Source: Branchiostoma floridae | Taxonomy: Eukaryota; Chordata; Leptocardii; Amphioxiformes; Branchiostomatidae | Direction of reading: 5' to 3' | DNA length: 64,000 nt | Assembly: GCF_000003815.2 (NCBI RefSeq) | Contig: NC_049981.1 | Span: 18,337,041-18,401,040 of the forward strand | Shown here: in pieces, positions 1-31,750 of the stretch | Numbering within the stretch: the first letter of the stretch is position 1 | Layout: each line of letters starts with the position of its first letter | Made by a program: the position numbers and the translations under genes | The notes under the pieces: generated by a model | The model's input: only the letters and a program-made list of their open reading frames with translations | What the model was told of the DNA's origin: nothing | The model's database searches: none

Positions 1-472
1 ATTTATCTATCTACTCTTGCTCTTACTCATATACATAGTTGGAGCTAAAACAAAGTTCGTCATATCGTCATACATTTTTATTAGATCTTTTCCTCATCAA
101 TTTCTACGGTAACTGGGTACGGGTGACATTCGTCGATGGGGGCGTCAATCATAATCCACTGGTAGTTTCAAATTAAACTTCCGTGCATCGTGAAAGTACG
201 TTGCACACCAGGTTGTTATGATTATGTTGATGAAAACATTAATTTTAAGTTTAAGTTTTACTTTAACTTTAAGTTTAAAAAAAAGAAAGATTTCCAATTA
301 TTTTAATTGGCACCATTAGCGTATTACCATTTTAAGCCCTCCATTGTGCCACCCAACTCTGTTATGGTACCAGTGACTGCCTGCTTGTGAATAAAGAGAA
401 CTTTGTTATGTAGTCATCTACCAACCATAGACTTTTTTCATGGATTAACATGAGAACTTTATTATGTTTCAG

Positions 473-14809
<14,337 letters not shown>

Positions 14810-16860
14810 TGGAGCTCTGCGTTGTCAGGTCACCACACAAACTGCCATTCCATTCTACAAATTATACACATATTCATAGTCTGTTCTCATTTAAGAGGAC
14901 TGAAATTACATAGTGATAATTCAAAGTACACATTGTACTTGTACTTAATGCTAACAGTGAATTCCATCTTTCTGGATGGCCCTACGATTGTGATGGAGAC
15001 AAACATTGAAAGGTATATCTTATCCTTCAGCATGCTTCATTATATGCACACCAGTGCATATTGTAACATGCTGTAGATTAAAATCTGTAATACCAAAGAC
15101 TGGTCAGTGCCTGTAACAACAAGTTTAAGTGCTATTGTCAGCAATGACACTAAAATACAACAGTTGCTGATTACAAGCAACCATCTTAAGTATTAGTCAA
15201 TGAACGTTTGTACAAAATATTAACCCCTCTGATGTTAATGAAAATCAAATCTTATAATCATATATCATACTTTTCAGATTCCTGCTAGCAGATAAAGTTA
15301 ATACAACTGTATTATGACATCAAAGTAAACACAGCAGCAGGTTACTGTTAAGGTGACTCATGAGCATTTTTCCGCAAGTCGTAGTTACAGGTTTCAATAT
15401 GGCTGCCATGTTTTATATAACTTCTGGGGCAAAAATTAACTTGAATACCGGGTAGCATGAATCATTTGTAAGATTATTCAATAACATCAGAATGGTACAT
15501 ATTTTGTACAAATGTCTATTTTGGCAGAGTGTAATAGGAAATGTTGATGTACGCACTTTAACGGAAGGCCCAAACTGTGAGTTGATGTCACAAATTTAAA
15601 GCCATCCATGGTAAGATGGGTTTACACGACTCAGTGATTTTGCTATCTCTGATTTTCAGTGTGATCTTTTATACATATATAAATATATACTAATTTATCT
15701 CTTTTCTACCATGATGTGTGGATATTGAATGGATTTAACAAATCATTCAGTTTAAAGACCCACTATCTCTGAATTTTAACTTTTTACTAACGTGAAGTCT
15801 TTGTTCTTGATTGTTTTTGTTTTGATAGAATACCTGTTGTTATGATCTTTGAACAATGATAAAGCAAATCTGCTGCCCCCTTTTTATTGTGATTGATCTA
15901 CAGTCACAGCTATTCAAAAACACCAAATTCACCATACAAAAGTACCTTTTGGATAACAAGGTTCTTTACTCACAACCAGTATCCATGTACAATCAACAAC
16001 TGATGTTTTGGTGACTGCCTATCATCTTCTTACTGGTACTATTACACAATGCAGCTAGATGTTGCTGTTAACAATGCAGCACCAAATGTTAAGAACTGTC
16101 ATACTTGTGGTCCAGAACATAATGTGTTTCATAGGAACAAGAATGATGGTTGTCACACACCCGTATACAAAATAAATATTATCCAGCAGCAATTGATAAG
16201 GAAGTTAAATATTGTCTGTTACTTCATAAAAATGCAGTGTGTGACAGTTCTTCATGTTTGGAACCACATTGTTGGCAGCAACATCTAGCTGCAGTGTGGA
16301 ATAGTACCATTCAGTATTGTCCTTAAGCCCACTTTACAAATCAAGAATTTAGCTCGGCCGAGTTGTCAGCGAGCTCTAAATTATGAGGAGACATGACTCT
16401 GATGCCTACGAACAAATGGCAGAGTTTCTTCGTCAGCATCAGGATCATACCTCCTCGTAATTTAGAGCTCGCTGACAACTCGGTCGAGCTAAATTCTTGA
16501 TTTGTAAAGGGAATGTCAGCTGTTGATTGTAAACAGACCCTGGTTGGGAATAAAGAATCTTGTCATCCAGTGATTTTCCAGTGTGTAGAAATTATTCAGA
16601 GAAGCATGTTTTACATGACAGTTATAATGCAATCCTAAACATTGTACATCACCATACCTTGGTCTGTATATACGTTAACTACAGAATGACAATGAGCAGG
16701 ATTGCTGTGGAAGTGTTTCAGTATGATCATCATTTGCCTCTCTGTGGTCAAGTCACGAATTTTTCTTTAATGTTAATATTTTAATTGATATTTTACTTAT
16801 AGATGTAGGATACAATATTTTTAATGCAACTTTTTATGAATAAAGATTTGTAAGTGTATT
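14810..16860 (+). other. Tolloid 3' UTR with two polyadenylation signals
   Basis: About 2 kb of AT-rich non-coding sequence follows the TAG at 14807-14809. AATAAA signals lie at 16549-16554 and 16839-16844. The long hairpin at 16332-16509 lies just before the proximal signal, so longer transcripts would carry it. Short frames here show no family resemblance. Confidence 0.65.
16332..16509. repeat. Long hairpin (59-bp arms) in tolloid 3' UTR
   Basis: Arms 16332-16390 and 16451-16509 are inverted copies with only about two mismatches. The 60-base centre continues to pair imperfectly (ATGACTCTGATGC with GCATCAGGATCAT, then ACGAA with TTCGT). The whole 178 bp can form one rod. It is a MITE-like palindrome, and it would be double-stranded in the transcript. 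Confidence 0.85.
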
Positions 16861-17490
16861 TGTGTCTTAAGAGGTTATTGAACTTTTGAATGTGGGATGT
16901 ATATGAAAGACGTCCCTGTGTAAACAGTAATGCAACCCCGTTACTTGGCCATCTGTATCAAAGTCCCTGGGCTTGAGTTCAATGCTAGGGTTGGCTTAGC
17001 TCAGACATATTTTAAAGAGATTGTAATCATCATTTGGATGGTCACTTAAAGTTTGCAGCTCAGTGTTCAGCCACGTGTATGAAGGAGCGTAGGGGTAAGC
17101 CTCAAACCTCTGCAAGTAAAAGAACCCAACACAATTATGGAAAAGAGTAGGATGTGATGACCTAGTGTGATGACCTGACGTGCTTGGAAACGCATGCCAT
17201 GGCAAGGCCAACATCTCACCTCACCTCACCTATCCCTTGACCTCCTAATGTATGGTTGGGGTACCATGGCCAAAATGTAGTTGCACAAATATCCGAGATT
17301 CTACCAGAGGCTCTTATCTAGGGATGTTGTTGCATTTCATTTCATATAAACTGTACTGGTGGCACAACTTTGCACAAATTGCACGACATCTTAAGATTGT
17401 CTCTTACATACATGTAATTTGTACAAGACACATGTACTTACTTGAGGCAATATATAGTGCTTCCAACAACACAAACAATGTCACAGAAAA
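16861..17490. other. Intergenic, convergent tolloid/NDUFA8 3' ends
   Basis: It holds a dispersed repeat at about 16985-17230, with phrases GGGTAAGCCTCAAACCTCTGC, AAAAGAACCCAACACA and GCATGCCATGGCAAGGCC. Related sequence appears near 6380-6570 and 29780-29930. CTCACCTCACCT follows. No gene was recognised. Confidence 0.5.
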
Positions 17491-17740
17491 CATTACCTTT
17501 ATTAAAGCAAATACTCTTGTTGCAGTAACACCTTTATTGATCCAGAATCAAATATTAAGTATCTAACATTCAAATATGCATGGAAGTGTTGTGATATGAA
17601 TATTCATTTCAATTTTTTCCGAAATTTGCTCCCTCAACAATTTGTCATGAAACAGAATCTGTTAAACAAGAAATGAATGTTGTCTGGTCTGTACGTACTC
17701 AGGACTGTGGGACAGGTTGGGACTTATGTTTTAGCGGTCA

Positions 17741-20700
17741 TCACCACCAGAAGAAGAAGCGGCTGCCACCGTGGGAAGGTTTCAGCTCCAGGGAAGGGTC
17801 CAGAGGAGGGTTGGGTTCTGGGCGGGGACGGGACTTGTACGGATTCTCCGGTTTAGGACGATCTGTCTTTACTTTGGTGACCTGAGCAAGGAAGAGTGGA
17901 ACAACAATGGTGATAATTGTGTATTATATTTATTTAGAAGCTACTATAGTATAGTTTAGTAGCATCATGAAGAATCTTGACAGGTACATATAAGCTTGTC
18001 ATTTCTCTATCCACAAGATATGTTTGCAGAGCTTCAGCTATGGCCTTTGTGAGATACTTTGGGGAGGCTCTGATAAACAGTGCTGAGGTTTTCACTTTTG
18101 TGTGGCCTCTAACCAGCTGCCAGCCAATCAGAGGAGTGGTTTTATCCCAAGAAAACCTGTAATCTGGCTGACAGCTAGTTATAGACCAATTCTCACAATG
18201 TAGATACCTCAGCCCGCTTCAGCAGGACTGGTCAGCCACAGCTTGTAGTTGTACAAGGTGTATTGGCCGTGAGCGAGGCCCTGCACAGAAGAAGGTTCCC
18301 TGAAGGGAGTGGAAGTACATGGTACACTAACAGTATTGGACTAACCTGAGAAAGTTCTCCTGGCTCTGGTCTGACCCAGCCCAACTTGTCCAGCGCACAC
18401 TGGTCAAATACAGCCTGCTGCTTACGGCAATTCCGCAGTTTCTGTCAACAGAGAAGAGTGATGTATCTGTCGTCACTATGTCGAGACTGTTTACCATGAA
18501 TGAAGCTTTGTCAATCTTAAAAATGGTCTTAGGGACATAAAGTCAATTATCATTACAGGTTTAAATTATCAATATCTGTCTTCATATATGACTCTTCCAT
18601 GGGCACTCTATTGTTTTTCTCCCTTCATACAGATTTTCACTATTGCTGGAGGTATGAATGACTACAAGTGATATGTGCTATCAACACTAGATCATTGCTA
18701 TTATTCCTTACCATGTTCTTAGTGTTGTCCAGACAGGTCCAGTACTCTGTAAAGGAGTCATGACAGCTTCCTTTGATCTTCCTGAAGAAGTCGAGGGCAC
18801 ACTCATTTACCTCCCTGCCCTCCTTCAGACACTTGCGGGGATCTTTCTCCTCCCATCGACAGAGCATGAACTCCTGCGATACAACAAGGAGTATATGTTA
18901 GACCTGTTGTGTTGTGTCCCACCTGGGGCCGGGGGAGAGGAGAGAGACAGAGACGAGAGAGAGGGGGGACACAGTGCTCGAGCGGGTGTAAATGCGTTAG
19001 GTTTGGAGCGTAATTGAGTCAGACTTGAGTCGTATATCTCTGTTGACCGTTTCACGACTATCGTGCCCACCAAAACACGACTGTGAGGCCGAATCCCCAG
19101 AGCCTCATCGATAAAATACGACTGTGTGTTGACTAATATACGACGAGGTCGGTAATCAGACGTATACAGTCGTATTTTGGTCGACGTCCAGAGGAAAGGT
19201 CAATAGAGGTCATCAGATGCGTTACAGCCTGGTTATCCAAATAAACAAACTGTAAGTTAGTCGGATGAGCTAGGCGTTTACTACGTTTGTCTGCCTTGTT
19301 CAGTTGTTGATTTTTAACCCCCTTAGGTAAAATGAGGTCGCATGATTTTTTTTCCAAACTATTTTCATTTCTTTTGCAGGATATTACTTGTAAAATTATG
19401 CTATAGGCTAACGTTCGTTTTCTTTCGTTCCGTTTTGTAACAGTTTGTTACAGTTCGTTATGTTTAGCTCCGTTTCGTTACAATTTGTTTTCTTTCGTTC
19501 CGTTGTGTTATAGTTCGTTATATTTCATTCCGTTGCGTTAACGTTACAGTTCCTTTGATCCAACCCATAACGTATAAGTTTTATCAAAATGAAAGCTGCT
19601 AAATGGTAGCTGGTCTTCTGACGTCCTGGGCGTCTACGTTTTATAATTAGGCCGTTCCATTTCGTTCCCATCAAATTATCGTTCCGCTTCGTTCCAATTA
19701 TTTCATTTTACTTCCGTTTGGTTCCGTTTCGCTCTATTCCATTCTGTTTAAGTTTTATTAATTTTGCGTTCTGTTTCGTTCATTTTCGTACCGTTTTGTT
19801 TCATTTCATTCATGTCGTTGAATTTGGTTACCTTTCGTTATATTTCGTTACGCTTCGTTACAGTTCGTTCCGTTTTGTTATAGTTCGTTGTATTTCGTTC
19901 CGTTTCGTTACGGTTCGTTCCGTTTTGTAACAGTTTGTTGCGTTTCGTTACATTTCGTTACAGTTAGTTTTCTTTCGTTTTGTTTTGTCATGGTTCGTTA
20001 TATTTCATTCCGTTTCGTTACAGTTCGTTTTCTTTCATTCCGTTTTGTAACAGTTTGTTACAGTTCGTTATGTTTAGCTCCGTTTCGTTACATTTTGTTT
20101 TCTTTTGTTCCGTTTTGCTATAGTTCGTTATATTTCATTCCGTGCGTTACAATTCGTTCCGTTTTGTAATAGTTTGTTCCGTTTCATTACATTTCGTTCC
20201 GTTTCGTTATAGTTCGTTATATTTCGTTCCGTTTCGTTCCCTTTCGTTATAGTTCATTTTCTTTCGTTCCGTTTTGTTATTGTTCGTTATATTTCGTTCC
20301 GTTTCGTTATAGTTCATTTTCTTTCGTTCCGTCTTGTTATAGTTCGTTATATTTCGTTGCGTTTCGTGACATTTCGTTCCGTTTTGTAACAGTTTGTTCC
20401 ATTTCGTTATATCTCGTTATGTTTTGTTATAGTTCGTTATATTTCGTTCCATCTCGTTTGCGTTTCAAACTTTTTATTGTTCTTGTCAAAATTGTTTTAC
20501 TATATGTTGTCGTGATGTCTGTTGAGGCTAGTCGAAATATTTCTGGAGTCCCTGTGCAAATACGAACAACATGAGTTATGTGAAATGTCAAGGTTGTTAG
20601 CAAATATACCTGTATATTGCATAGTCTATCTGTAGTTATACTTTATATTGTAATTGTCGAACTTGTGAATTGAATCAATTGACGAACTCGAGAACTGGTA

Positions 20701-23700
20701 ATTATAGTAAGGTAGTAATGTTTTACTAGTTGTCCGCACCATGATCGCCGTCTATGTTTAGTAATTCCAATCTTTCTTAAAGTGCAAACTGTTACTTACC
20801 TTGTTTAGACGACGTGTGTGGTTTTCGTTGGTAGTTTGTCTCATCCGAAATGATGGATGTTTGATTACGACGGAATAATTATAAGAGAAGCACATGGGAT
20901 TCGGTTTTGAAAATCGTTTTATTTTTGTCGTTATTCTGTGTATGTGCTTGTGTATATTTATCGTGTGACGTATAACATTGTGCGTATGTATAATAAAGTT
21001 GTTTTGTTGTTGTTACAACATTTAGATACACAACAAGATGACGGCATACCACACTCAAGCTTGCAGCTTATTTTGGTGTTGCCATCAACAGACTGGTAAC
21101 TAGGTTGCGAGAGTAAGTTTGAACTTAAAGTACCGAGACGAATACGAGCGAGAAGACGCACATACAGATTTTATTACTGTTTTCTTAAAATGTGGAAGAC
21201 TTACCAGGAATGACCCATCTGCCAAGTTGTGATACATCCTAACAACTGAAGGTTATGTTTATTACAAAGATCAAAGGAAGTGCATTCTGATACTTGGTAT
21301 TAGATATCTTAATTTATATTTTGTCCAGTTTGACCATGAATGATGTTATAGAAAATTGAATAATATGGCGGCGGTCAGATAGTTTTTCAAATCCACGTAC
21401 GGCAAGGAGAGAAGAGTACGAAGGCGCCCTGATACATGATGACATCAGCTGTAGTTAAAGAGCATTCATATTGTACACGTTCGATGAGTGGAGAGTCTAA
21501 AGAAGTGCGACCGTGCCAAACTACGCTGCCATATTCGAGTAGGGGACGGATACAAGATTTGTACAAGTATATGATTTTTACAACTTTACAAGGAGCTTAG
21601 ATGTAAGTTTACTGAAGATTGAAACAGTTTTATATGCATTGGCTAGCATTAAACTTTTTTTATTCGGACGTTTGCATCAGTTTTTGGATTCCAAGAAAAT
21701 GTCATCTATATAATCAAATCAACATAGCCTTACCTGGTCAGTGGGTTGGATGTGGAGGAGGACTGGAGAGTTTTGTTGTGTTACGTACTTTTTCTCTCCT
21801 CTCTGAAATTACGATTATTATGAATTCGGAAAAGATCGATGAGATTATAATGAATTCGGAAAAGATCGATGAGATTACAAATAGCTATATCTTTCATAGA
21901 ATAAACATGTGATATACTCTAGCCTTCAATGTTCTGTATTCATGACATCGTCGTTCTGTATTCATGACATCGTCGCCATGGAGCCACTGCACATCGCCTC
22001 CAACACAGTTGTCCGCTTAGCTAACGTGTTTGCAAAGTTCAGACCTTGAAGTCCGGATTTACGATGTGTTGTAAGTCTCCTGCAAAATCCATTTGCGATT
22101 TCTAACTTGGCAAGTAATACCGTAGGTAGCATGTACATACTCCGTGACATACTTATGTTTTTCATCCTGAGTTGCGTTTTCTTTCATATTGAGTGTGACA
22201 TAGTGTTGATTATGGTTTCACCAGTATTTGTTACCGAACCTGGCGTGTTTGTGTGTATTGTGTTTAGTACTAGCTTAATGTTTGCTTGACTGTGTGCTGT
22301 CAATATAACGGTCTATAACAAAACGAAATATAACGAAACGGAATAAACTGTTACAAAACGAAACGGAAAGTTAACGAAACGGAACGAAATATAACGAACT
22401 ATAACAAAACGAAACGAATTGTAACGAAATGCAACGAAACATAACAGAATGTAACGACGTTAATAAAATGGAACAAAACGGTACGAAAATAAACGAAATA
22501 GAACGAAAAATTAATGAACAGCTGGCAACACATCGTGCACAAAGCAACCAGAGAAAATCACACAGCTTGCTTGCTCATTTGCTTGGCAGTATCCAATTAC
22601 CGCAAGCCCTAAGCAAACAGAGGTAACGCTTACCTGGTCCACAATACCGAAAACACGTGAATGCAGCAAAAGGGAACATCACCTAGCTACAATATACACC
22701 GAGGGACTTTCACTGTATAATTCCCTTGTCAACATGAGTAAAAATGTTATTTATGATATAGAAATCAATAAAGTCATTTGAATATAAGATTCGGGGAGAA
22801 AAAAAATACCGACGTCCAGCGGGACTCGATCCGACTTCATCACAATTCTAGTAGAAACCGCCACTGAGCCACGGAAGACTTTCCTTTTTGTCGGCTTTGA
22901 CTAGAGCCTTTATACATGACGGTGCGTGATTGCGCAACAAAGACAAAATTAATGATCGTGTAAAAACTTGTCATTGTTCCATCTTTATAGTAAACGGAGT
23001 ATTTACACATGGTGTTAAAAATTGAACTTAGAAAAGATTATGCAACGTTATTAATATATGCTTCACTGTTGCCTTGCGTTCTTGAATAGTACGTAAACGA
23101 CTGTTCTGTCGGCGTGCGGGTGTTAGGTCAATCAGTAGCGCGTCTGCATTGCGATACATGGCTGCCAGAAATGGCGCCGGTTCGAATCCTACCTTGTCTT
23201 ACATGTATGTTATGTGTGAATCTGCAATAATAATCTTTCACATTTACTACGCACTTTCAGTATTCCTCAGAGAAGCTCATGTGTTATCTGTACAAAATTA
23301 ACAAGTAACGTTAATCCATGTTGGAAATTCTAATATTTCATTTTGCCGACTAAAACATACCAAAAATAGAACTAACCTAATTTTACAGCAGCTGTCGTAA
23401 CAGCTTGTCCTAAAATATTCAACATTTAAATATATATAGTACGTTAAGGACGTTATAGATATTTTTTATTCAATGATGACAAACACAACCTTGTCTACAT
23501 CCTTGAAGTTTCTCTCGGTGCTTGATTGCTTATTTTACTTTTACCCTAAGGTGTTTGAAAAGACCGAAATTTCCATGCCCCGACGCACGGTGTTTATAAC
23601 CAGAATCCATGTAAAACGCGGAGCTACATATACCAGAGCACGTGGAACCTCTAGATGCCAATCATTCCGGTAGCCACGGAAACAGTCACCACGGTGACGT

Positions 23701-24407
23701 GCGTCGCCATGCCGTCACTCACCGGAGTTGCCATGGCGCCGGACTGTCTCCGAGTCAGCCATTTTTGTTTCGGTAGTCTTGGCAACGTTACTTGTCGTCA
23801 AGGCAACTCAGGTAGGTTTCCAGTCGTGATTAGAACACAACCCGATTCCAACTTTCTAGTCGTTATTCATGCGGTTTTGAGTCGTAAGGTGGAACAGGTG
23901 AGAAAATGGTCGTAATTCAGTAGGGAATGTCCCACCTGACGACTGGCTTACACCCCGTTCCCGACCCGCAGGAAAATTGGTCAGCCATTCACGACCCAAA
24001 CACTGCTGTGGGCCAAACACGACCGACGACCCATTCACGCCTAATGTTTGACTGATCAACGACCTGCTCGAGCACTGTGGGAAGGGAGAGAGAGACTATT
24101 ACATGTATGTCCAGATACAAGTTATGAACAAAAAGAAACACTCGTTGACAGCTAGACCTAAACCTATACACATGGGTTGACTGTATCTAGCGAAAGGACA
24201 AGCTACTTTATCCACATACTTGCTACATCCACATACATGCTACACTACAGTGCATAAATTATCTGCACTAAGTTAGACACTAACCTTATTGACTTTGTCG
24301 CAGTATTTGCCATAGTGGTGGGCCCCAGCCTTCAGTACGGCGGAGGTGACATTCACCTCTTCGGCATCGAGTTCCTCATACGTTGGAAGTTGGTCAAGAG
24401 TTGGCAT
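17741..24407 (-). CDS. NDUFA8: NDUFA8, mitochondrial complex I accessory subunit
   Basis: Twin-CHCH subunit of NADH:ubiquinone oxidoreductase, located on the intermembrane-space side of the membrane arm. Coding exons in transcript order: 24285-24407, 18712-18873, 18346-18441, 17741-17881. They join in frame to 173 aa (human 172). The start [19 protein letters not shown], the centre [16 protein letters not shown] and [13 protein letters not shown], then [27 protein letters not shown] and VTKVKTDRP follow human NDUFA8 closely. The paired CX9C cysteines needed for Mia40 import are kept. The C-terminus ends SRFFFWW. The start is the only ATG before the conserved region. Minus-strand AATAAA signals lie at 17498-17503 and 17533-17538. 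Confidence 0.95.
19412..20465 (+). repeat. TTTCGTTCCG minisatellite, left arm
   Basis: About 1 kb of degenerate short units built from TTTCGTTCCG, TTTCGTTA, CAGTTCGTTA and TATTTCGTT, interrupted by unrelated sequence at about 19557-19650. Strand bias is extreme: T-rich and nearly A-poor. The long Phe/Ser/Arg/Val-rich frames here are translations of the repeat, not genes. Confidence 0.85.
21387..21590 (-). pseudogene. Non-LTR retrotransposon RT C-terminal fragment
   Basis: On the minus strand a frame reads [20 protein letters not shown], then SVVWHGRTS and SPLIERVQ, before a stop at 21387-21389. This is the thumb-side segment of jockey/CR1-type reverse transcriptases ([18 protein letters not shown]). 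No catalytic YADD motif or endonuclease is attached, so it is a dead fragment. It is too short and lacks a start codon, and is easily missed. Confidence 0.75.
21821..21876 (+). repeat. 28-bp tandem duplication
   Basis: ATGAATTCGGAAAAGATCGA plus TGAGATTA is present twice in direct succession. Just downstream (21932-21975), GTTCTGTATTCATGACATCG plus TCG is also doubled. Confidence 0.8.
22308..22520 (-). repeat. TTTCGTTCCG minisatellite, right arm (inverted)
   Basis: The same units as 19412-20465 but in reverse complement (AACGAAATATAACGAAC, AACAAAACGGAACG). The two arrays therefore form an inverted pair around about 1.8 kb of other sequence, the layout of a fold-back element. Confidence 0.8.
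22800..22885 (-). repeat. tRNA-like relic (A box, B box, T run)
   Basis: The minus strand carries TGGCTCAGTGG (A-box-like, 22861-22871), GGATCGAGTCC (B-box-like, 22822-22832) and a T-run terminator. The stems do not close into a proper cloverleaf and the spacing is long. I call it a tRNA-derived SINE head or decayed tRNA rather than a gene. Confidence 0.45.
23112..23195 (+). repeat. tRNA-like relic
   Basis: TTAGGTCAATCAGTAGCGCG resembles an A box with D-loop, and GGTTCGAATCC (23179-23189) is a near-perfect B box. The T stem and acceptor do not pair, so a functional tRNA is unlikely. Confidence 0.45.
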
Positions 24408-24775
24408 ATCAGTTTCTCTTCACTTCAGTTTTCTGTGGAAGAGAAATTTTAGAGGTCAGGTCGCCGGAGATGCTGACCCTCGAGCCTGCTCAATATGGCG
24501 GAGGAAATCTCGCGAGATTTAGGAATTTCGCGAGATTAGTTATCTAGGGATAGTCCGTTTTGTTTATTTGAGAGTGGTGTGAGCATCATAGCCCGTTTTC
24601 GTCATACATTTTGACATCAGCAACCAATGGAAACTCAACAACAAATTTATCTCTGTCTTTATTGTAGTTGTACAGCCTAATTTTCTGAAATTTTGGCAAG
24701 TCTTCTAACTTCAACCCAAACATCAAACCCAAACATACTTGCTATTGACTGGTCCCTGAAGTCAGAAATTCCAAA
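24408..24775. promoter_or_regulatory. Divergent NDUFA8/KAT8 promoter
   Basis: Only 368 bp separate the two start codons. The interval holds TCTCGCGAGA (24508-24517), a perfect match to the palindromic element bound by BANP in mammals, and a second near match TTTCGCGAGA (24526-24535) 18 bp away. ATGGCGG (24495-24501), next to the first, resembles the YY1 core. No TATA box was seen. Both genes are housekeeping genes, which fits a shared CpG-type promoter. Confidence 0.8.
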
Positions 24776-30920
<6,145 letters not shown>

Positions 30921-30932
30921 ACTGTTCTTTTT

Positions 30933-30938
30933 AATAAA
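30933..30938 (+). terminator. KAT8 polyadenylation signal
   Basis: AATAAA lies 13 bp after the KAT8 stop, followed by a T/G-rich stretch, implying a very short 3' UTR of about 35 bases. Confidence 0.7.
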
Positions 30939-31371
30939 ATATTGCGTTAAGCATTCTGTTTTACAGTGCATTTGGACCTGAATGATTGCAGTATGTGTAT
31001 CTGCTAAGCTGTAGAGAGTTAGGTCAAACTTGCAGCTGTGTGATCTTTGTGTGGTAAGGTACAGTCTTATAATAGCAGGTAGTTGAAGCCTGGTGTGTCC
31101 TGCCCGTGAATGTACATGTACATGTATTTGTTTTCATACTGAAGTTTGATAGAGTTACAGACTCATAAGGCCTCAGACAATGATGTAGATCAGTATTGAT
31201 TATTGTTATGCGTACTTGTACTTGTCTTGCTTTGCATTTTATGTTTGCACACCCCAACTTTGCTTTGCAACATATTAGCATAAAAGAAAGGCCAGAAATG
31301 AGCATGTACATTCCAATAAAGAAATATGTATGCCTATGCAAGACGAAGTGTCATTTCTGGGTTGTGTTACT

Positions 31372-31665
31372 AAAGCGGTAGCCTTGTACCTAGGGTTGTT
31401 TGCTCAGGTCCTGGAAGATTGAATCATATGTGAGATACACTGACACCNNNNNNNNNNNNNNNNNNNNNNNNNNNNNNNNNNNNNNNNNNNNNNNNNNNNN
31501 NNNNNNNNNNNNNNNNNNNNNNNNNNNNNNNNNNNNNNNNNNNNNNNCACTGGACACCACTTTCCTCTCTCAACTCAAGTGTAAATGAGTACCTAGCTTC
31601 AGTAAGTGACATCCCTTCGATAGAATGTTAAATGGAGGCTGTTTTTGAGAGCTCACCACACTTTC
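31372..31665 (+). repeat. tRNA-derived SINE split by a 100-N gap
   Basis: The head GGTAGCCTTGTACCTAGGG precedes the gap. The body after it (CAAGTGTAAATGAGTACCTA, then CATCCCTTCGATAG and AGCTCACCACACTT) matches the SINE at 28800. The gap at 31448-31547 is a fixed 100-N placeholder. Confidence 0.7.
31448..31547. other. Assembly gap (100 N)
   Basis: A fixed-size run of Ns inside a SINE. The repeat probably caused the break. Confidence 0.98.
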
Positions 31666-31704
31666 GTGTAGTTTGCAGTTGCGGCAGTGGTGCCGCACCA
31701 CTTT

Positions 31705-31750
31705 GAACTCTTCCAGTGCACCACATGTAGAAAGTGCACTGGAAGAGTTC
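31705..31750. repeat. Hairpin with perfect 16-bp arms
   Basis: GAACTCTTCCAGTGCA (31705-31720) and its exact inverse (31735-31750) flank a 14-base loop. Confidence 0.7.

Larger units (their letters stand above)
18970..24079. mobile_element. 5.1-kb non-autonomous element with CACAGTG termini
   Basis: The left end CACAGTGCTCGAGC (18970-18983) recurs inverted at 24066-24079, and both ends are followed by RGGT. Both flanks are GGA, a 3-bp duplication as in CACTA/EnSpm elements; 5-bp flanks (GGGGA and GGAAG) do not match. Both subterminal zones (about 19030-19200 and 23830-24060) carry many ACGAC/GTCGT motifs, again as in CACTA elements. Inside are inverted minisatellite arms (19412-20465 and 22308-22520), a reverse-transcriptase fragment (21387-21590) and two tRNA-like relics. 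No transposase frame was seen, so it would be moved by another element's enzyme. Confidence 0.65.
18874..24284 (-). other. NDUFA8 intron 1, filled by a composite mobile element
   Basis: A 5.4-kb intron, against 0.3-0.5 kb for the gene's other two introns. All but about 100 bp on the 3' side and 200 bp on the 5' side is the element at 18970-24079. Confidence 0.85.

Noticed and set aside
19718-20169. Phe/Val/Ser/Arg-rich frames of 70-93 codons
   Set aside because: Translations of the TTTCGTTCCG minisatellite. No start context, no conservation expected.
22800-23195. Two functional tRNA genes
   Set aside because: A/B-box-like motifs exist but the acceptor and T stems do not pair. Relics or SINE heads fit better.
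18970-24079. A ProtoRAG (RAG1/RAG2-like) transposon
   Set aside because: The CACAGTG tips are suggestive, but no RAG1- or RAG2-like frame, no nonamer at 12 or 23 bp, and no 5-bp duplication can be seen.
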